Source: Eleginops maclovinus (taxonomy: Eukaryota; Chordata; Actinopteri; Perciformes; Eleginopidae). From it: a DNA stretch of 64,000 bases. The stretch spans positions 19,731,648 through 19,795,647 of the forward strand of contig NC_086364.1 in assembly GCF_036324505.1 (NCBI RefSeq), given 5' to 3'. The translations under genes and the position numbers were made by a program. Below are positions 11,361-36,040 of this stretch, one piece after another. Every line of letters starts with the position of its first letter. Within the stretch, counting starts at the first letter, position 1. The notes beneath the pieces were generated by a model. The model was given only the letters and a program-made list of their open reading frames with translations, was not told the DNA's origin and ran no database searches.

Positions 11361-12394
11361 AGTGCTTGATTAAATGTATTCTATTATATTTCAACACTTC
11401 CTACATGAAATATGACATTTCTTGAGGGTTAAAATAGCTGTGTAAGTCATTATATTACACAATATTAATTATATCTGGTAAATGTTTACTGCTAAGGGTT
11501 TTTTTTTTTCTCAAGTATTGCACCAAACTTTTTGTAAAATAGACACATTTATCTATGTTTTATATTTAAACTGCTAATATTCTTCTATAAACTTGAATTA
11601 GGTATTCAATCCATGCTAAAATAGTGTGAGAATATGTAGGTGTGGTCCTGAAATGTCACCAATACTCTAGAGGAATTGTGTTAAACAAAACAGTTGCTTT
11701 GTTGAGTCTCAACTAATAAGCTGTTGAAATACAAATGTGTGTAGGCGTGCTTTCCGTATGAAGCGTGCTGCAGCAGTTTATTTTGGGTCGTGATTAAGCA
11801 TGGAGGAGGAAGACATGAGCTTAACCATCCTCACTGATTTCCCCCCCAAAAAAACAAAAAAAACACAAGCTCTTATTAATGCAAGGTGAGAATATCAAAC
11901 GCTCCAACCAACGAGCAGCATCGAAGCCGAAGACGCTTTTATAAACATCCACGACGACTCTCTTTGAGCGGAATTGTCTAATGAGTCATTTCTTATTTGA
12001 TGTTTTCATTTAGTTTTTGCTCCTGAATACGTTTGATCTAAATGAAAGAGAAGCTGAGTTTGTTGACCCCCAAATGCCACCACACAAATACATAATGTGT
12101 GCTGCACCACAACATGTTGAGATGTATTTGTCCGCTAGGTGTGACGGGAGAGCGGAGCCGTGTGCACGTGTTTATCTCTCGGCTCCAAACACCTGTCAGA
12201 GGCGATGATGGAGAGCGCCACTGCGGCTGCACAATAAAGGAAATAGAAAAAGCGCTGTAGATGAAACACAATACAATGGCCGGTTGGAAACGCTTGTTTG
12301 GGTCCCCGGTGGGTCATTCAATCGCCTGCGCCCTTGAACACATGGCTCTTCAGCGGAATAATTTAGGATAAGTGGCACAATATTATTAAACTGA

Positions 12395-12397
<3 letters not shown>
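11361..12397. other. Gene-free stretch
   Basis: AT-rich, with poly-T and poly-A runs. No supported feature. Confidence 0.4.

Positions 12398-12474
<77 letters not shown>
12398..12474. repeat. (GT)n microsatellite
   Basis: About 38 uninterrupted GT units. Cys/Val and Thr/His open frames across it are artefacts. Confidence 0.97.
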
Positions 12475-12482
<8 letters not shown>

Positions 12483-12775
12483 AACTTGCGTGGGAAGTGG
12501 TCACTTGTTCCACAAACACACTTGAGCTGAGTAATACCTCGCTGTTCTCCCTGCGATATTACGATGGAGGTGTTAATAAGGTCTCTGATAAAGGTTACAA
12601 ACACACTACTTGTTTTTAATCATTCTACTTAGTCAGCATTTCTCATTACGCAACATAAAGTGTGTGTTACATGCAGGATTAGTTAGGAGAGCTTGCCTAA
12701 AAAATGTATGTTTGTGTTGGACTTATTAAGTTTGGATTAATGAGACAGCCATGATGACAGCAAGCCATATAAACA

Positions 12776-12845
12776 GTGGTGGAAGTATACCAGAACTTTA
12801 CTTAAGTACACATTTAAGGTTTAGTAGTATTTAAGGTACTTAAAT
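12776..12845 (+). mobile_element. 'GTGGTGGAAG' MITE end
   Basis: Reads cagtggtggaagtatacc followed by agaactttacttaagtaca, the terminus of the same family as 11078-11360. The remainder is not recognisable. Confidence 0.45.
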
Positions 12846-13047
12846 GGGGGGCCATGTGAATTAAAATGTATATCACTGTGTTTTTCTTGGACTTTGATCC
12901 CAGTATACACACGGAATTCATCCCAAAACAGGATTCTACACCAATCAACTGGTAATGTAATGGTACACATGTTCATAAATACATGTTTTTCAGCCATATG
13001 TTTTTACTGGCACCAAAACAGGAATGAAAATGAAGTGTAGGGCAACA

Positions 13048-13253
13048 TACAGCTCCGGAAAAAATGAAGAGCCCACTCCAAATGTTTCTTGAATCTTTAT
13101 CTCTACATCTATGGCAGCCTTTCCAGTGTCTGTTGAATTCCAACACAGAGAAAAGCTGTCAGTAGTTTATAGAATACAAAGACATACCTTTCAATAATAA
13201 AACAGAGAAACTGATCATGCTGAAGTGGTCTCTTAATTCTTTCCGCGGCTGTA
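13048..13253. mobile_element. Tc1/mariner-type MITE with TA duplication
   Basis: Ends read TA-CAGCTCCGGAAAAAATGA and, inverted, TA-CAGCCGCGGAAAGAATTA, each followed by AGA(G/C)CCACT-type sequence. The TA dinucleotide flanks both ends (13048-13049 and 13252-13253). It is 206 bp, non-coding and of a type common in teleosts. Confidence 0.75.
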
Positions 13254-20571
<7,318 letters not shown>

Positions 20572-20875
20572 ATAGCTTTTGTGCGTAAATGAGCGCTGCT
20601 GACTCTCCCTTTCACTCTGTCATTATGTGTCACTGACACTCTCTTCTCTCACTGTTGTCCCTCTTCTATAAAACTCCCTCCTTTTCCTTTTCCCCTCGTT
20701 TTCTTCTTCTTGTCTCTTTTTTGTGGCATCCATTCATCTCTGTTTACCTTTTATCTTTGTAATCTTTTCAGTATGTGTCTTATTGCCGCGTAACACCTCT
20801 ACACATCCCCGTTTTTGCGGGAGCACGCTTGTAACATGTGTGATGCGGCAGCAGTCTATAGGAGCTGATTTAGGG

Positions 20876-21130
20876 ATGGATGGATAGAGGGAGAGGAGGA
20901 AGCGAGAGTGAGATAAACAGAGAGGGAGAGGGAAGCGGGAAGAGAAGGGAGGGGAGGAGAGAAAAGGACAGCGGCTGCCAAAGAGAGGAGCCGGGGAGGG
21001 AAAAGAGGAGAGGAATTATCACGGGGAAGGGAGGGGGGATTAAGAAACGTGGGGAAAGAAACTGGAATAGGAACTGACAGAAGGATAGGGGGAGATATAG
21101 ATGGTAAGGAAGCGCAGACAGGTAGGAGGG
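20876..21130 (+). repeat. Polypurine (GGA/GAGA) tract
   Basis: The plus strand is very largely A and G over about 250 bases, with GGGAGGGG-type runs, for example gggaggggaggagag and gggaagggaggggg. Such tracts can form triplex or G-quadruplex structures; that is inference. Confidence 0.7.
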
Positions 21131-22032
21131 GGAAAAACAGTACAGCTTTCTCAAAAAGGATATGACATATTAGACCGGGAGAGGGAATAGTGTTCAGAGA
21201 GAATTCACAAAAAGGGATACAGGCCCCAGAAAAATTCCCAGGAAATCGACTGAAGAGGCGCTATGAATCTTTGAATAATCCCAGACATTATGTTGAATGT
21301 GAACTAGATTTCCAACACGAAAATGAAATAGCGCCTTTGGGTCCGACCATGAACCGGGCAAACCTCATCAGCAAACACGGAGCGGGGAGGGAAACCTGCT
21401 TAATATTTTATTCTGTTATTTTTAATATTCATTTTCCAAACTTTACATAAAAGTTTAAGGGCTTTTTCTTTAATTTCCCTGTCACCAGTTTCTTTTGATC
21501 TTCTCACAAACTCCCCTGATTTTAAAGCAACATTTCTTTATTTTTTTCCGTAAGTAGCTCCTCTTCGCTTGCTGTTTGTACTCTGTCCAACCCTCTCGGC
21601 CTAAATTTGCTTTAAAATCTTTGGCAGGGTGCGTCAGGAGTTGCGTTAAGAATACACACACGTAGAAAATGCACACAAACGCTGCGTCTCGACACACTCC
21701 CATGACTTTACACTACAGCTCTGCGATGTGCCACAAATCAGCTAATCCTCCTTCTTCCTGCAGTCTGACATTAAAGTGTCCTCAGCACATTTCCTCTAAT
21801 GGAAAGCAGGTCATTAATTAAGAGATGGGAAACAAAGTGGTGGTGACTAAAGATTGGTTTACCACCATCAAAAAGAAAAAGATGCAGAGAAGCAGTGAGA
21901 GGTGTGAGCGAAGGGTGTTGGTGGGAAATCTAGACGGGAAGGAAAGAGGGATGAGATGGATGTAGAGGTGAAGTCCTGGGGGGGAGAAGGGGGGCAGAGG
22001 ACAGATTGAATAGGAGATCAGTCTTAAATAAT
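21131..22032. other. Gene-free stretch
   Basis: No supported feature between the polypurine tract and the CT repeat. Confidence 0.4.
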
Positions 22033-22072
22033 TTCTCTCTCTCTCTCTCTCCCTCTCTCCCTCTCTCCTCTC
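22033..22072. repeat. (CT)n / CCCTCT repeat
   Basis: Pure CT followed by CCCTCTCT variants. A G-run of 14 at 22168-22181 ends a short TG run nearby. Confidence 0.85.
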
Positions 22073-22239
22073 CTTGGCTGTGGTTTAATAGCATTTCCAC
22101 TCTGGTGTTGTATTTTCCTCTCCTTCTTACTAAAGAATTTTAGGGCCAGGCATAAGTGTGTGTGTGTGGGGGGGGGGGGGGATTGAAAACATTTTTAAAA
22201 ACCTTGCAATTTAAATATAACATCAACATTTCGAGGATA

Positions 22240-22610
22240 AAAACAAAATGTAACAATTAAGACGGACATTTTGAGTATAGAGTAGGAAAAAAAGTCGAAA
22301 TGTTGATAATAAAGTTAACATTTTGCAAATAAAGTTGCACTTTTGGAATATCCGCTGCATTAGTATTTGGATTTATTCTCAAAATGTTGCCCCAAAGTGG
22401 GACATATGGTGGCCAACAGGTGGCCAAGTATAACATCTTAATTTCAAGGATTAACACAAAATTTCACAAGTAAATTGAACATTTTCAGTATAATGTTGAT
22501 AACAAAGTCGAATAATGAAAATGAAAGATCTAAAATGTTTTCAACTTTCAGCCCAAAGTCGGATATACGGAGGCCAACAGGTGCCAATGCACTACAATGG
22601 CACAAAACAT
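22240..22610. repeat. Imperfect tandem duplication, about 160-bp unit
   Basis: Two diverged copies share gataa-aaagt(c/t)g, catttt-agtataatgttgataa, ccaaagtgggacatatggtgg / ccaaagtcggatatacggagg and ccaacaggtg. The matching blocks are about 160 bp apart. No coding content; unit class not recognised. Confidence 0.55.
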
Positions 22611-23912
<1,302 letters not shown>

Positions 23913-24024
23913 TACTTCCCCATTCACTCGCTCACAAAGACATCATGTTCCAAGATGGGAGGGTTCAGAAAGAGTTTGACAGCATGAAATATATAGTTTA
24001 TACTCTAACCTAGGCAGTAATTAG

Positions 24025-27064
<3,040 letters not shown>

Positions 27065-27300
27065 TCCATATCTTTATAGTCTTTTTGCATCTCCTTGTAG
27101 TCATTTTGTGTCATTTCTGTAATTATTTTGGCATATTTCCCATGTTTTCAGTCATTTTTGGGTACAGTTTTGCATGTCTTTCTGTCATTAAGCATCTCTT
27201 TGTAGTCTTTTTTAAAGTCTGGTTTTGTAACCGTGTTTGGGGTCCTCCTTGGTGATGTTTTCATTGCAGTCTCTTTGCGGTTGTATTGCATCTTTTTGTT
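27065..27300. repeat. Degenerate minisatellite, about 20-25-bp unit
   Basis: Repeated variants of tttttgcatctc-ttgtagtca-ttttgtgtca. The motif recurs with drift across about 235 bases. Confidence 0.55.
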
Positions 27301-28251
27301 CTGGTTTGATTGACTTTCCAAACAACAATGTTAACAGTCACTTCAAACCGATGATCTGGCAGAGAGTGGTGCAGTGATGGAGTATTTTGTCGGACGACCT
27401 GGAAGTTAGAACCCCAAGAGTTCCCTCAACCAAAAGTATTGGTTTTGATATTTCACAGAAACAAGTTCTTTAGGCAACATGTGTTTATGACACATTCGAG
27501 CAGGATATCCTCCACAGATTAACGTCACTTTTTTTAAGCGTTAAATGCAATCAGCAGGAGTGAAAAGCTAACGCTAGGCTATACACAATCTACATCATGG
27601 CTGCATCACCAGCTAAGCTAAAGGCGGTCTTGCGTCGGCGCAATGACGCTAAGTCTTTTCATTTAGTTATTTTCTATGAAACATAGAAGCTTCAGGCAAG
27701 TGTGTTAACTACTGACGTATTTTATATCGCAGATCCAAACGTCAAATTCTCAGGCTTGTTTTACCCACGGACCTTATTTCAGGCTTCCAACCAAATTCAA
27801 ACAAACGTTGACCCCAAGAAGAGGGAACCAGAACTGGTTGCTTGAGTTATTTCTACACCACTCTATAGGGTCCCTTCATAATCCATCCATGATGTCAGGA
27901 CATTTTAGTGTGAAATGAAAAGAGGGAATGATAAAAACCCAACAGATTATGGGAGTTGGATAGAGTTGGAATCAGGAGACCTTGTTGATGCAGAGACTAA
28001 CTCGCCCTCGCTTTCTCTCTCTTCTCCTGCTAAACTTTTGTGACACAAAGCGGATTTGTAAAATCCAGTTGACTTTTATTGCAGAGCAAAGATCAGTGCA
28101 TGCACATATGGAAATGTAAAGCCTTTAAATAAACATGTTTGATAGCTATACAATGTGAGGTCTATAAATCACACATGTATAAGCACATGGAGTCTTCCAT
28201 AATTAATCTCTTTCAGTTTAAATGAGGCACCGCTTTGGTTTAAGTACGTGA

Positions 28252-28252
<1 letters not shown>
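27301..28252. other. Gene-free stretch
   Basis: Contains a 29-codon frame at 27597-27686 (see findings) but no supported gene. Confidence 0.4.

Positions 28253-28343
<91 letters not shown>
28253..28343. repeat. (TG)n microsatellite
   Basis: About 45 uninterrupted TG units. Confidence 0.97.
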
Positions 28344-28345
<2 letters not shown>

Positions 28346-31300
28346 TTTGAATATGTGGATTTCAGTGGATTAGCCTAGTTACGGGCTGATGTTTTCATCA
28401 CCAAGGCTCCTAAACTTGTAGATGACTCATATTTGGTTCAGTACGGCTGATCACATCACCATACAGCTCCTTCTCCCTGTGGCTGTTTTTCCAAGTCTAT
28501 ATTTATCATCTTATCACATCTAAAGAAATGCGGTCCAACCTGTGCAGTTGATAACCTGCATGCCATGAAGAGCCCAGAGCACGTCTAAGCTAACGTGAAG
28601 GGCTGTAAACTAGCATTTTACAGCGTGTAAATACGTGACGTATATTGCACGGCAAATTGCCTCCGGGAGGTTATTTTTTTCCTGATCTAATCTAAAAATG
28701 TTTCATGCTGAGGAGGCAGTATCAAAGTCAGGGCTTCCTCTTTAATTTCTTTAAAGTTCTTCAAAGGGAAAGTCGAGTGTAGAGGAGGCTTATGGCAACA
28801 CTCAAGTCTTAAGAGGAGTGAAACTGAGAATGTTTAATGGTTGATTTTGTAATACGAACTCTAAAATATTTAAAAAATAGCAAAAATTATTCATTTTATC
28901 ATTCAAATATTTATTCAGAGAGGTCCGACATTCATAATTTAGCTGCAGCGTCCTAATTTAGTCACTGTGTGTGTGTGTAATTAGCAATTTGAACTGCCAA
29001 CTTTGCACACAACTTTGCCCGTGGGCAGACGATCTAAATCCTATTTGTTTTTTATTGATAAGAAGTAATAAAGACCTTCTGCCATCTCCAACAAAGAGCT
29101 TTGAGAGCACAACTGTAACTCCATCTGTCTCGCAAACACAGCTACTCTAACAAGGGATTTCTCTTTTTATTGGCTTAAAATGAAGCACTTACCCTGAAGA
29201 TAACAGTGCAGGGTGGCAGCACAATGCGGGCATCCAAGATTTACTAGAACCTATAGAAGTGATTTTGTGGTCCCGGTACATTTCTGATGTTGACAACAAA
29301 ATGCCCCCTTTTTTCCCCCATAGATAAGTAAGCTTTGGCAGGACTTGTTACAGTGAAACCACCTTACTGAAGTGCAAAGTGTCTCCTTTCCTTTTTCATA
29401 TTCCTGAGCTCACTCTGCACTGAAGCTATAGGAACAAACGACCGAAATGTTTTCCTCGCCTTCATCAAAGCCCTCCGCAGTGACCTCATTATCCCTTTCA
29501 AATTTCAAAGCTCTTCTGAAATGGGCTCATCACAAAATCTGTCTCCAACGATCACGAATGATCTGAATCAAGACGAGGCTCTCTCCTCTGCAGTTAGAGA
29601 ATATCCCTGTTCTCCCAAGAGGGAAATACATGTTAAAAGCTATTAGATTTGATTTACAGACAATGACACACACTTGAATAATTCTTACGAAACTACACAG
29701 TTGCAAACCAATTGATCATATTGAATCTCACACACTTTTTTACTTAGATTAATTACAAATTTCTTTGAGACATTCAAGATTGCTCAGTGCATTACTGAAC
29801 CTTAACTGTCTACCTGTGACCTCCTCTGAGATACACCTGCTCCGAGACATTTAAGTCTAACCCCGGTGCCTGCTAACCTTACGCCTGGGGTCGTGCAAGG
29901 TTACATGCACGAGTCCATTTACACGGCACTGGGACTAAAACATATCAGGTTCCATTCTACTAGCAGTAATTGCTGAGGCGTCTAAGCTTCTCACAGGAGT
30001 ATAAGATAAGCAGGTGGAAAGGAAGCTTTGTAAATAAGCATTAAACACAACTTAATAGACACTACAATCTTGCCACTAAATAAGAAGGAAACCCAAAATG
30101 ATCATCGTGGTGGGGTTTTAGTGACCTATAGTACAAATGTAATCCTCATAATGACACAAATGGAAAAGTAAGTGGATCATTCAAGTCTTTAGAAATACTT
30201 CTATCCTTTAAGAGCAAAATGTAATGCCAATCCGCCAAACAGTTGTCGAGATAATTGAGTGTTTAGGTGAGTTGTAGAGATGAACCGCTAAAGTGGACAT
30301 CATCCAGGGAGTCAACATAAGGTCAAAAAATAAGGAAATACTATTTTCCTATTTCATTTATTAATGAACTATCCCCAAACCATTGGAGTTGTCAAAAAAC
30401 ACTGTAGGCCAACTACTTTTGTTTTAGGTAATGAAAAATCTTTTTTAGTTATCAGCTTAAATTGAGCGAAAATATCACCTTGTTTCCTTCCAAGTAACTC
30501 CATTTAAACTCCATTTAACTCATGTCTTCTTTCCACAACAATATCACGTGTTAGTAGAGAGACAGTTGGTCTTTAATGATTTGGTGATCTCATTACATAT
30601 TCTCAGACATGGGAAAGAAGGTCGTTGGCGTGCTAATCGTTTTCAGTAAAGAATTAGCGTGGACTTGTAGGAAGTAAAGGCAGTTTTATGGAAGCAAGGG
30701 TTTATTTGCAGTCCTGAATACCTACAACGTACATATCGATTGGTCAGTTAGTCATTGTTTGGTAGTACCAAAGCATCACAAGACAGATGTATATCATATA
30801 TGATCAGCCATATCCTGTTTAACCTCCACTCAGTTACACAGGTAGTCTTGTATAATCCTACCTTAATGAACGTTGAGCGTGTTGATTCAACTGTGTGGTC
30901 ATTTCGGTTTGGATATTTACATTGAGTTACTGTTTCGTTCCTTATTATACAGCCCTCCCCATTTATCAATGAGAGTATGCTAATGAGCAGAGACGCCTTT
31001 CTGTGTAGCGTACACGTCAGTCGTAGCTTCTGAGCTAATACTCGTAGCCACCGCCATAGGGATGGTGTAACCCTTTAATCCTGGAGTATAAATGAAGCTT
31101 AAAATTCCTAATTTACTTAATCCCTTTCCATCCGTTGTGGAACATAAGGCCACAAAGAGCTCCCTCCGTTGTTTCCTCTCCTTGGCAACACGCCGAGCCC
31201 CCCCCCCCCCCCCGCCCCCACAAAGTTGACTTGATCCTGGCTAGCTCGTCCGTCACACTTCAGCGCCAGGCTATTTTTGCTCCTCCAGGTTTTCTTTTGG

Positions 31301-32487
31301 AGTGGAATTGTCATAGAATATCTCTAAAGGGTTAACCATTTTTTTGCGATTAGCATTGAGGGCATCCTTTTAGACTTATGTCCTACTTCTCTCGGAAACA
31401 AAAACAGTGGAAAACAATGGGCCACATCTGTCACTCACAGGCGTCCCAAAGCAGATGTTTCACAGGCAGACTCCCGACATCTCCCGGCGGATTACATCGA
31501 GCACACATCTCAACGAGAGAACAAACACTGAAATGTAATTTCCATCAGACCAGTCATTAGAAATTCATTGCATTCAAGATAGCGTGAAGAAAGCGGTGTT
31601 TGAGCAGACTGAGAATCTGACATAAGGAGCAGACCTGAAGCAAAGAAAACAATGAAAAACCTCATGTATATTGCACGTGTGTTGGAATAACATATACTCG
31701 ACGCGTCTTTAAATACCAGAATGTCATTATGTGATCACACGTACTGTCAGTTTTCACGCTTATACACACACTCACACCATAGGACGTATCTATTTGGAGC
31801 ATAGGAAGGTGTTTCGAAGCTGTGAATGTTAAAACACGGTATATCTCTGCTTGTAGTTGCCTACACGAATACCCTCTCTATGCATCACGTTAACCCCTCG
31901 AGACATACCGTCATTAATGACCCTCACAAGGTCATCGTACCATAATGATACTTGACACACACACAGTACAGCACACACTCTCATGAGGAGTTTAAATGAG
32001 CACTCCACCACTGTAAAGGTTTATCACAGCCGTAATCAATAGTGTATGACTTTCATTATCTTTGTCGCTGGTAATATAATCAGATCGTAGCCCGAGAGAA
32101 CTGCAGCACAATCCTTTATCATCATAATCATAGTCGTAATTGTTATTGATGTAAGTGGATGGATATTTAAAGTGTGGGGACACACTGCACTGATCCTCAG
32201 GAAGAGCGTTTAGTTTGAGGGTCTGTTGCAAGAGCTTTGTAATAATATGGGGGAACAAACTGCGGTGGGTTTTATCCCTGTGTCAGGAGGGTAAACGTGT
32301 CAGAGAAACATGGAGCAATGGAGAAAGAATGTATTAATATAGTTATTTTCATTGTTGTTTTTAAGTAATGTCCCCTCTTGGTTTGTAATAGAGCAAGTAA
32401 ATGGATATAGCTATACATTCATCAGCGGTCAATCACAAAACTTTGGCAACAAACAGTGACTCAGTTGTTTATTAAAATGAAAATCTT
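28344..32487. other. Gene-free stretch
   Basis: Four kilobases without an exon-like frame or clear transposon. A C-run of 16 lies at 31198-31213. Composition is ordinary, with no long homopolymers otherwise. Confidence 0.4.
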
Positions 32488-33172
32488 AAAAGGTCACAAA
32501 GTGCACTTTTTGCTGTCTTTTATACATACTGCGGGGTGTAAGGAGACTCACAAAGTGTCAGAAAATACAACCCTCTCTCCTTTCCTCCTTACCCACATCT
32601 CTAAAAACGGGGCTACAAACGAGCTGATCCCGATTTGCTGCCGATATGACGTCATATCAGAAATGTGGGCTGGCTTTACATTGAACTACTGGCAACGTCC
32701 CGCCCATGTGACACTTCCCAACCTATCGTCTGTAATATACAGTCGCGAGCTGATCCCCGCAGCACCTCTGTGCAGGATGTCTGCAGGAGGGACTCAGAGT
32801 TGTTGTATATATAATACTTGTCTCTGTTCTAGTGGTAAACACTGAGGAGTGTTTCAGAAATAATGCTTGTGGTTTGGAACATAATATGGGGTTTAATCAC
32901 GGCAGCGTTTAGCTGAGTATTCCAATAGAAACTTCTCTCTTCAGACAGAGAGCTGCATGAAATCCAAAGGGGCGTGGCCAGCTTCAGCTCAGCTCAAATT
33001 TAAAGTGACAGTCTCAGAATCAGCACTTCAGGAACAGGGCTGAAATAGAGGGGTATGAGGCATGCTACAATGGGTGATCTGTTTGGTATTTGGCAACACT
33101 TCAGGACATGTTTTTTTGATATATTTGAGACCTGTAATATATGCCATAAAAGAGCATAATAGGAGACCTTTA
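32488..33172 (-). mobile_element. MITE family 2, copy 2 (inverted)
   Basis: Reverse-complement counterpart of 9512-10210 over nearly its full length, including the same 16-bp CRE palindrome at 32643-32658. It ends gcataataggagacctt. The other end reads aaggtcacaaagtgcac and lacks the tattatgc block. The 129-codon frame through it is a shadow. Confidence 0.75.
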
Positions 33173-34902
33173 AGGTTTGTTCCTTCAACGAGTATTTTTT
33201 GTAAATGTTGTGGACCTATGTGGATTAAAGCCATTCATTCAAGCAGTTATTAAATGAGCTACCTCATGTGTCTATGTTTTCCTCTGCTTTAATAAGGAAT
33301 GATTGGTATTTTCAGTAGATAGGGTTTCATTTAAATTAGGTGAGTTACATGGAGTTAAGTTAAAATTGAAGTTGTTGTAATACCTTATGGAATTTCCTTT
33401 TAAAGCCGGCGGCTTAATAGGTATTCATTTGATTCACTTGAAGAAGAGGAGTGTAGGATTTAGATTTTAGATTGGTTGAATAACTGTCTTTTGTCAAAGG
33501 ACTGTAGTTGCCTAGAAGAGAACATAGATTGTGGATCCCGTGTCTGCTGATGGCGCAGTAGAGCAAAAAAGATATCTTTAAATATAGCACACACTTCCAA
33601 TATGAAAGTTTTTTAGGTGGCTAAAATATATTACCCCACTGTCCCCGTCAACAGCAGGTACATTTCTTTGCTCGTGTGCCGTAACTTCTGTCTGTTTTTC
33701 CAAAATGTAGGACTGGCTGACAGCTATCTACTGCAGGTAAAACATTGACTACGGATAAGTGAGTCATACAACCCCACTTAAAAAATCCAAACTATTCCTG
33801 TGTGTCAAAAACTCCCCAGTCAGCCGTTAACCCAGGTAAAGATAACCCCAGGGTAAGTGTGTGTGTCCGCTTCGTGAGGAGCTCTATGGCTGCTCATTAT
33901 GCGTCGATAAGTAGGCTAAATTGCACATATAATGAGGTTGTTTCCAATTATTACGAAATGTAATTGGTTATTACCAAATCCACGTTATACGGCATGACTT
34001 ACAATAAATTATTTGAAAAGATGTCCATTCAGCTGGAGTGAGGTTGAAAGGGGCTCGTATGAGATTGACCTGTCATGCACGTTAGTTCCCGTGTGGATGG
34101 GAGTGGATATAGGGCCGTGGTCAAATTGACATGCAATACATTACAGTGACAGAATTATTGAGGAGCGGGTCAAGAGGCCAGGATGCACACACGAGGAAGT
34201 ACACTTACACTGGGATCGTCCAAGCGAGGCTAGATTCACAACGCATCTGATAGTCGATATACGGCGCAACGACAAATCAGCATCGAGGTTCGGGAGGAGT
34301 CCTCAGCGGACCTCCTCCTTCCTACGGTTTGACCACAGTGCTTTGCTTTTGACGCATTTTCAAGAAAAATAAGACCCCTACAAAATGATTACAGGCATGG
34401 AAGTAAAGCTCATTATGGATTGACGAAATTCGTGAGTCATCGGAAAACAGACAATTGCTTTAAAACAGCTGTGTTTATATTTTAAGTACGGGGATTAGTT
34501 TTACATCATTAAGTAAACAAGGATTGCGTAATTCCGGGAGCCATTTGCCAGGTTTATGTCATTGTGATTGTCTGAGTGGGAGACGGGAGGTTCGAATCAG
34601 CTGAGTGCAACGTTGGGATTCGGCGAGAGTGATTATAGTTGACATCCCGCTAACAATCCCCCTGTTGGTGGAACCATTTAAAAAGGAACAGAAAAGCAAG
34701 ATGTTTTGCTTTTTAGCTGGGGGCATACAACACAATAATAGCATCAGCTGTCAGCCGTGAAGACACTGCGGGGAGAGCGGCTCGTTGGATGAGCTGTTGA
34801 ATCGAGGGAGGGCGGCAGAAGGAAAAAAAAGCACAGACATAGAGAAACAGCGAGAGGAGCGGTGGGACGCTGAGGACTGGGTGAAAAGAAGGTGCCTTTC
34901 AG
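33173..34902. other. Gene-free stretch
   Basis: No supported gene or repeat. Confidence 0.4.
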
Positions 34903-35053
34903 TTTAATTAGCGGTGGCAAATTAATTAGCAGCAGGATGCAAATTAATTAGTGTTCCAAAGGCAGTTTAAAGGCAGCGCCATAAGGAGCCACCGAAGAGG
35001 TCCCACAAGGCTTTACAGTTTGTTGCAGCCCAAACGTTATCCCATTAATTAGC
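34903..35053. promoter_or_regulatory. Cluster of homeodomain/POU-like sites (candidate enhancer)
   Basis: Four TTAATTAG sites occur within 150 bases (34904, 34922, 34944, 35045). A perfect octamer ATGCAAAT (34937-34944) runs straight into the third. TAATTA is the classic homeodomain core and ATGCAAAT the POU octamer. The segment is otherwise free of repeats. Enhancer function is inference. Confidence 0.35.
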
Positions 35054-35911
35054 AATGAAAAGCTTCTCGATTCCAACTTCTATCAATCTCTCTGTGTTTG
35101 TCTTCCTCAACATCTCTCCTTTTGTCTCTCTCTGAAATCCCTGATATTTGAAAGTCCCCTTTGTAGTCACAAAGCATTTATATGGCCTATTAATTTGTTC
35201 CCCTCAGGGGTCTGTTTTCAAATGAATGAAGGGTTAATAATATTATTTCTACAGATTTGCAAATGAGGGGGATGCAGAGCACTATGTGATATTATCATTG
35301 ATTTTTAAAAGCCATCTCATTTCCCATGCTCTCACTCTAGCACTTTCTGCTGGCTGCTTTACAGCCAACATAACCAGGTTGGTGTGCCTGAACGGGTCAG
35401 TGCACGGGAGATTGGCTGCTTTAAAGAGTGCTCCCTGCTTTGGGTTTTGGGGGGGGTTTGAGGACTGCACTGTTGAAGGTGTTGATGCAAAGAACTCGAT
35501 TCATTCGCCTCAATCTATGTGATGTAACACAGCTTTCTGAAGCAGCATCATATATCTTCCTCTCTTTATACTTCCTCTAAAATCTGATAATGATGAATTG
35601 ATTGGACACTTTTGAAAGTTCATTAAGAAAATGATATCAGATGGAGGTGTATAACAACAGGCCTTGAGATTGTAAACAGACCAAATGATTGGATCCAAAT
35701 AATGTAAAGCATCTTCATCAACATACATTAAGAGTCATCCGGAGACTACACAGTGGTGGAGGTGTTTGTTATTGAGTAAAGCTGATAGAAATGCTCACTT
35801 AATTCCAATCAACGAACCTAAAGGGAATGGTTGTATTGGAAATGGTGGATAGTGGAATAGCAGGTTTGAGTTTCAAGGATCAAGACTGAATATACAGCTG
35901 CGGTCGAATTA
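35054..35911. other. Gene-free stretch
   Basis: No supported feature. Small frames at 35282-35522 are mutually overlapping shadows. Confidence 0.4.
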
Positions 35912-36040
35912 GGGGTGGGAATCACCGGGGTCCCCAAGATACGATACTATCGCAATACTTAAGCCACGATACGATAGTATTGCGATTCTACAATATGCTA
36001 TGTATTGCGATACCATATATTGCGATATGCCGCATTTCTG
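35912..36040 (+). mobile_element. Left end of a hAT-like element
   Basis: It begins TAGGGGTGGGAATCACCGGGG followed by alternating gatacgatac / tatcgcaatac palindromic motifs, typical of the subterminal region of a fish hAT family. No matching right terminus was found, so the element is truncated or decayed. Confidence 0.5.

Noticed and set aside
32456..32845. 129-codon plus-strand frame
   Set aside because: It lies in a non-coding MITE copy; the second copy at 9.5-10.2 kb does not keep the frame.
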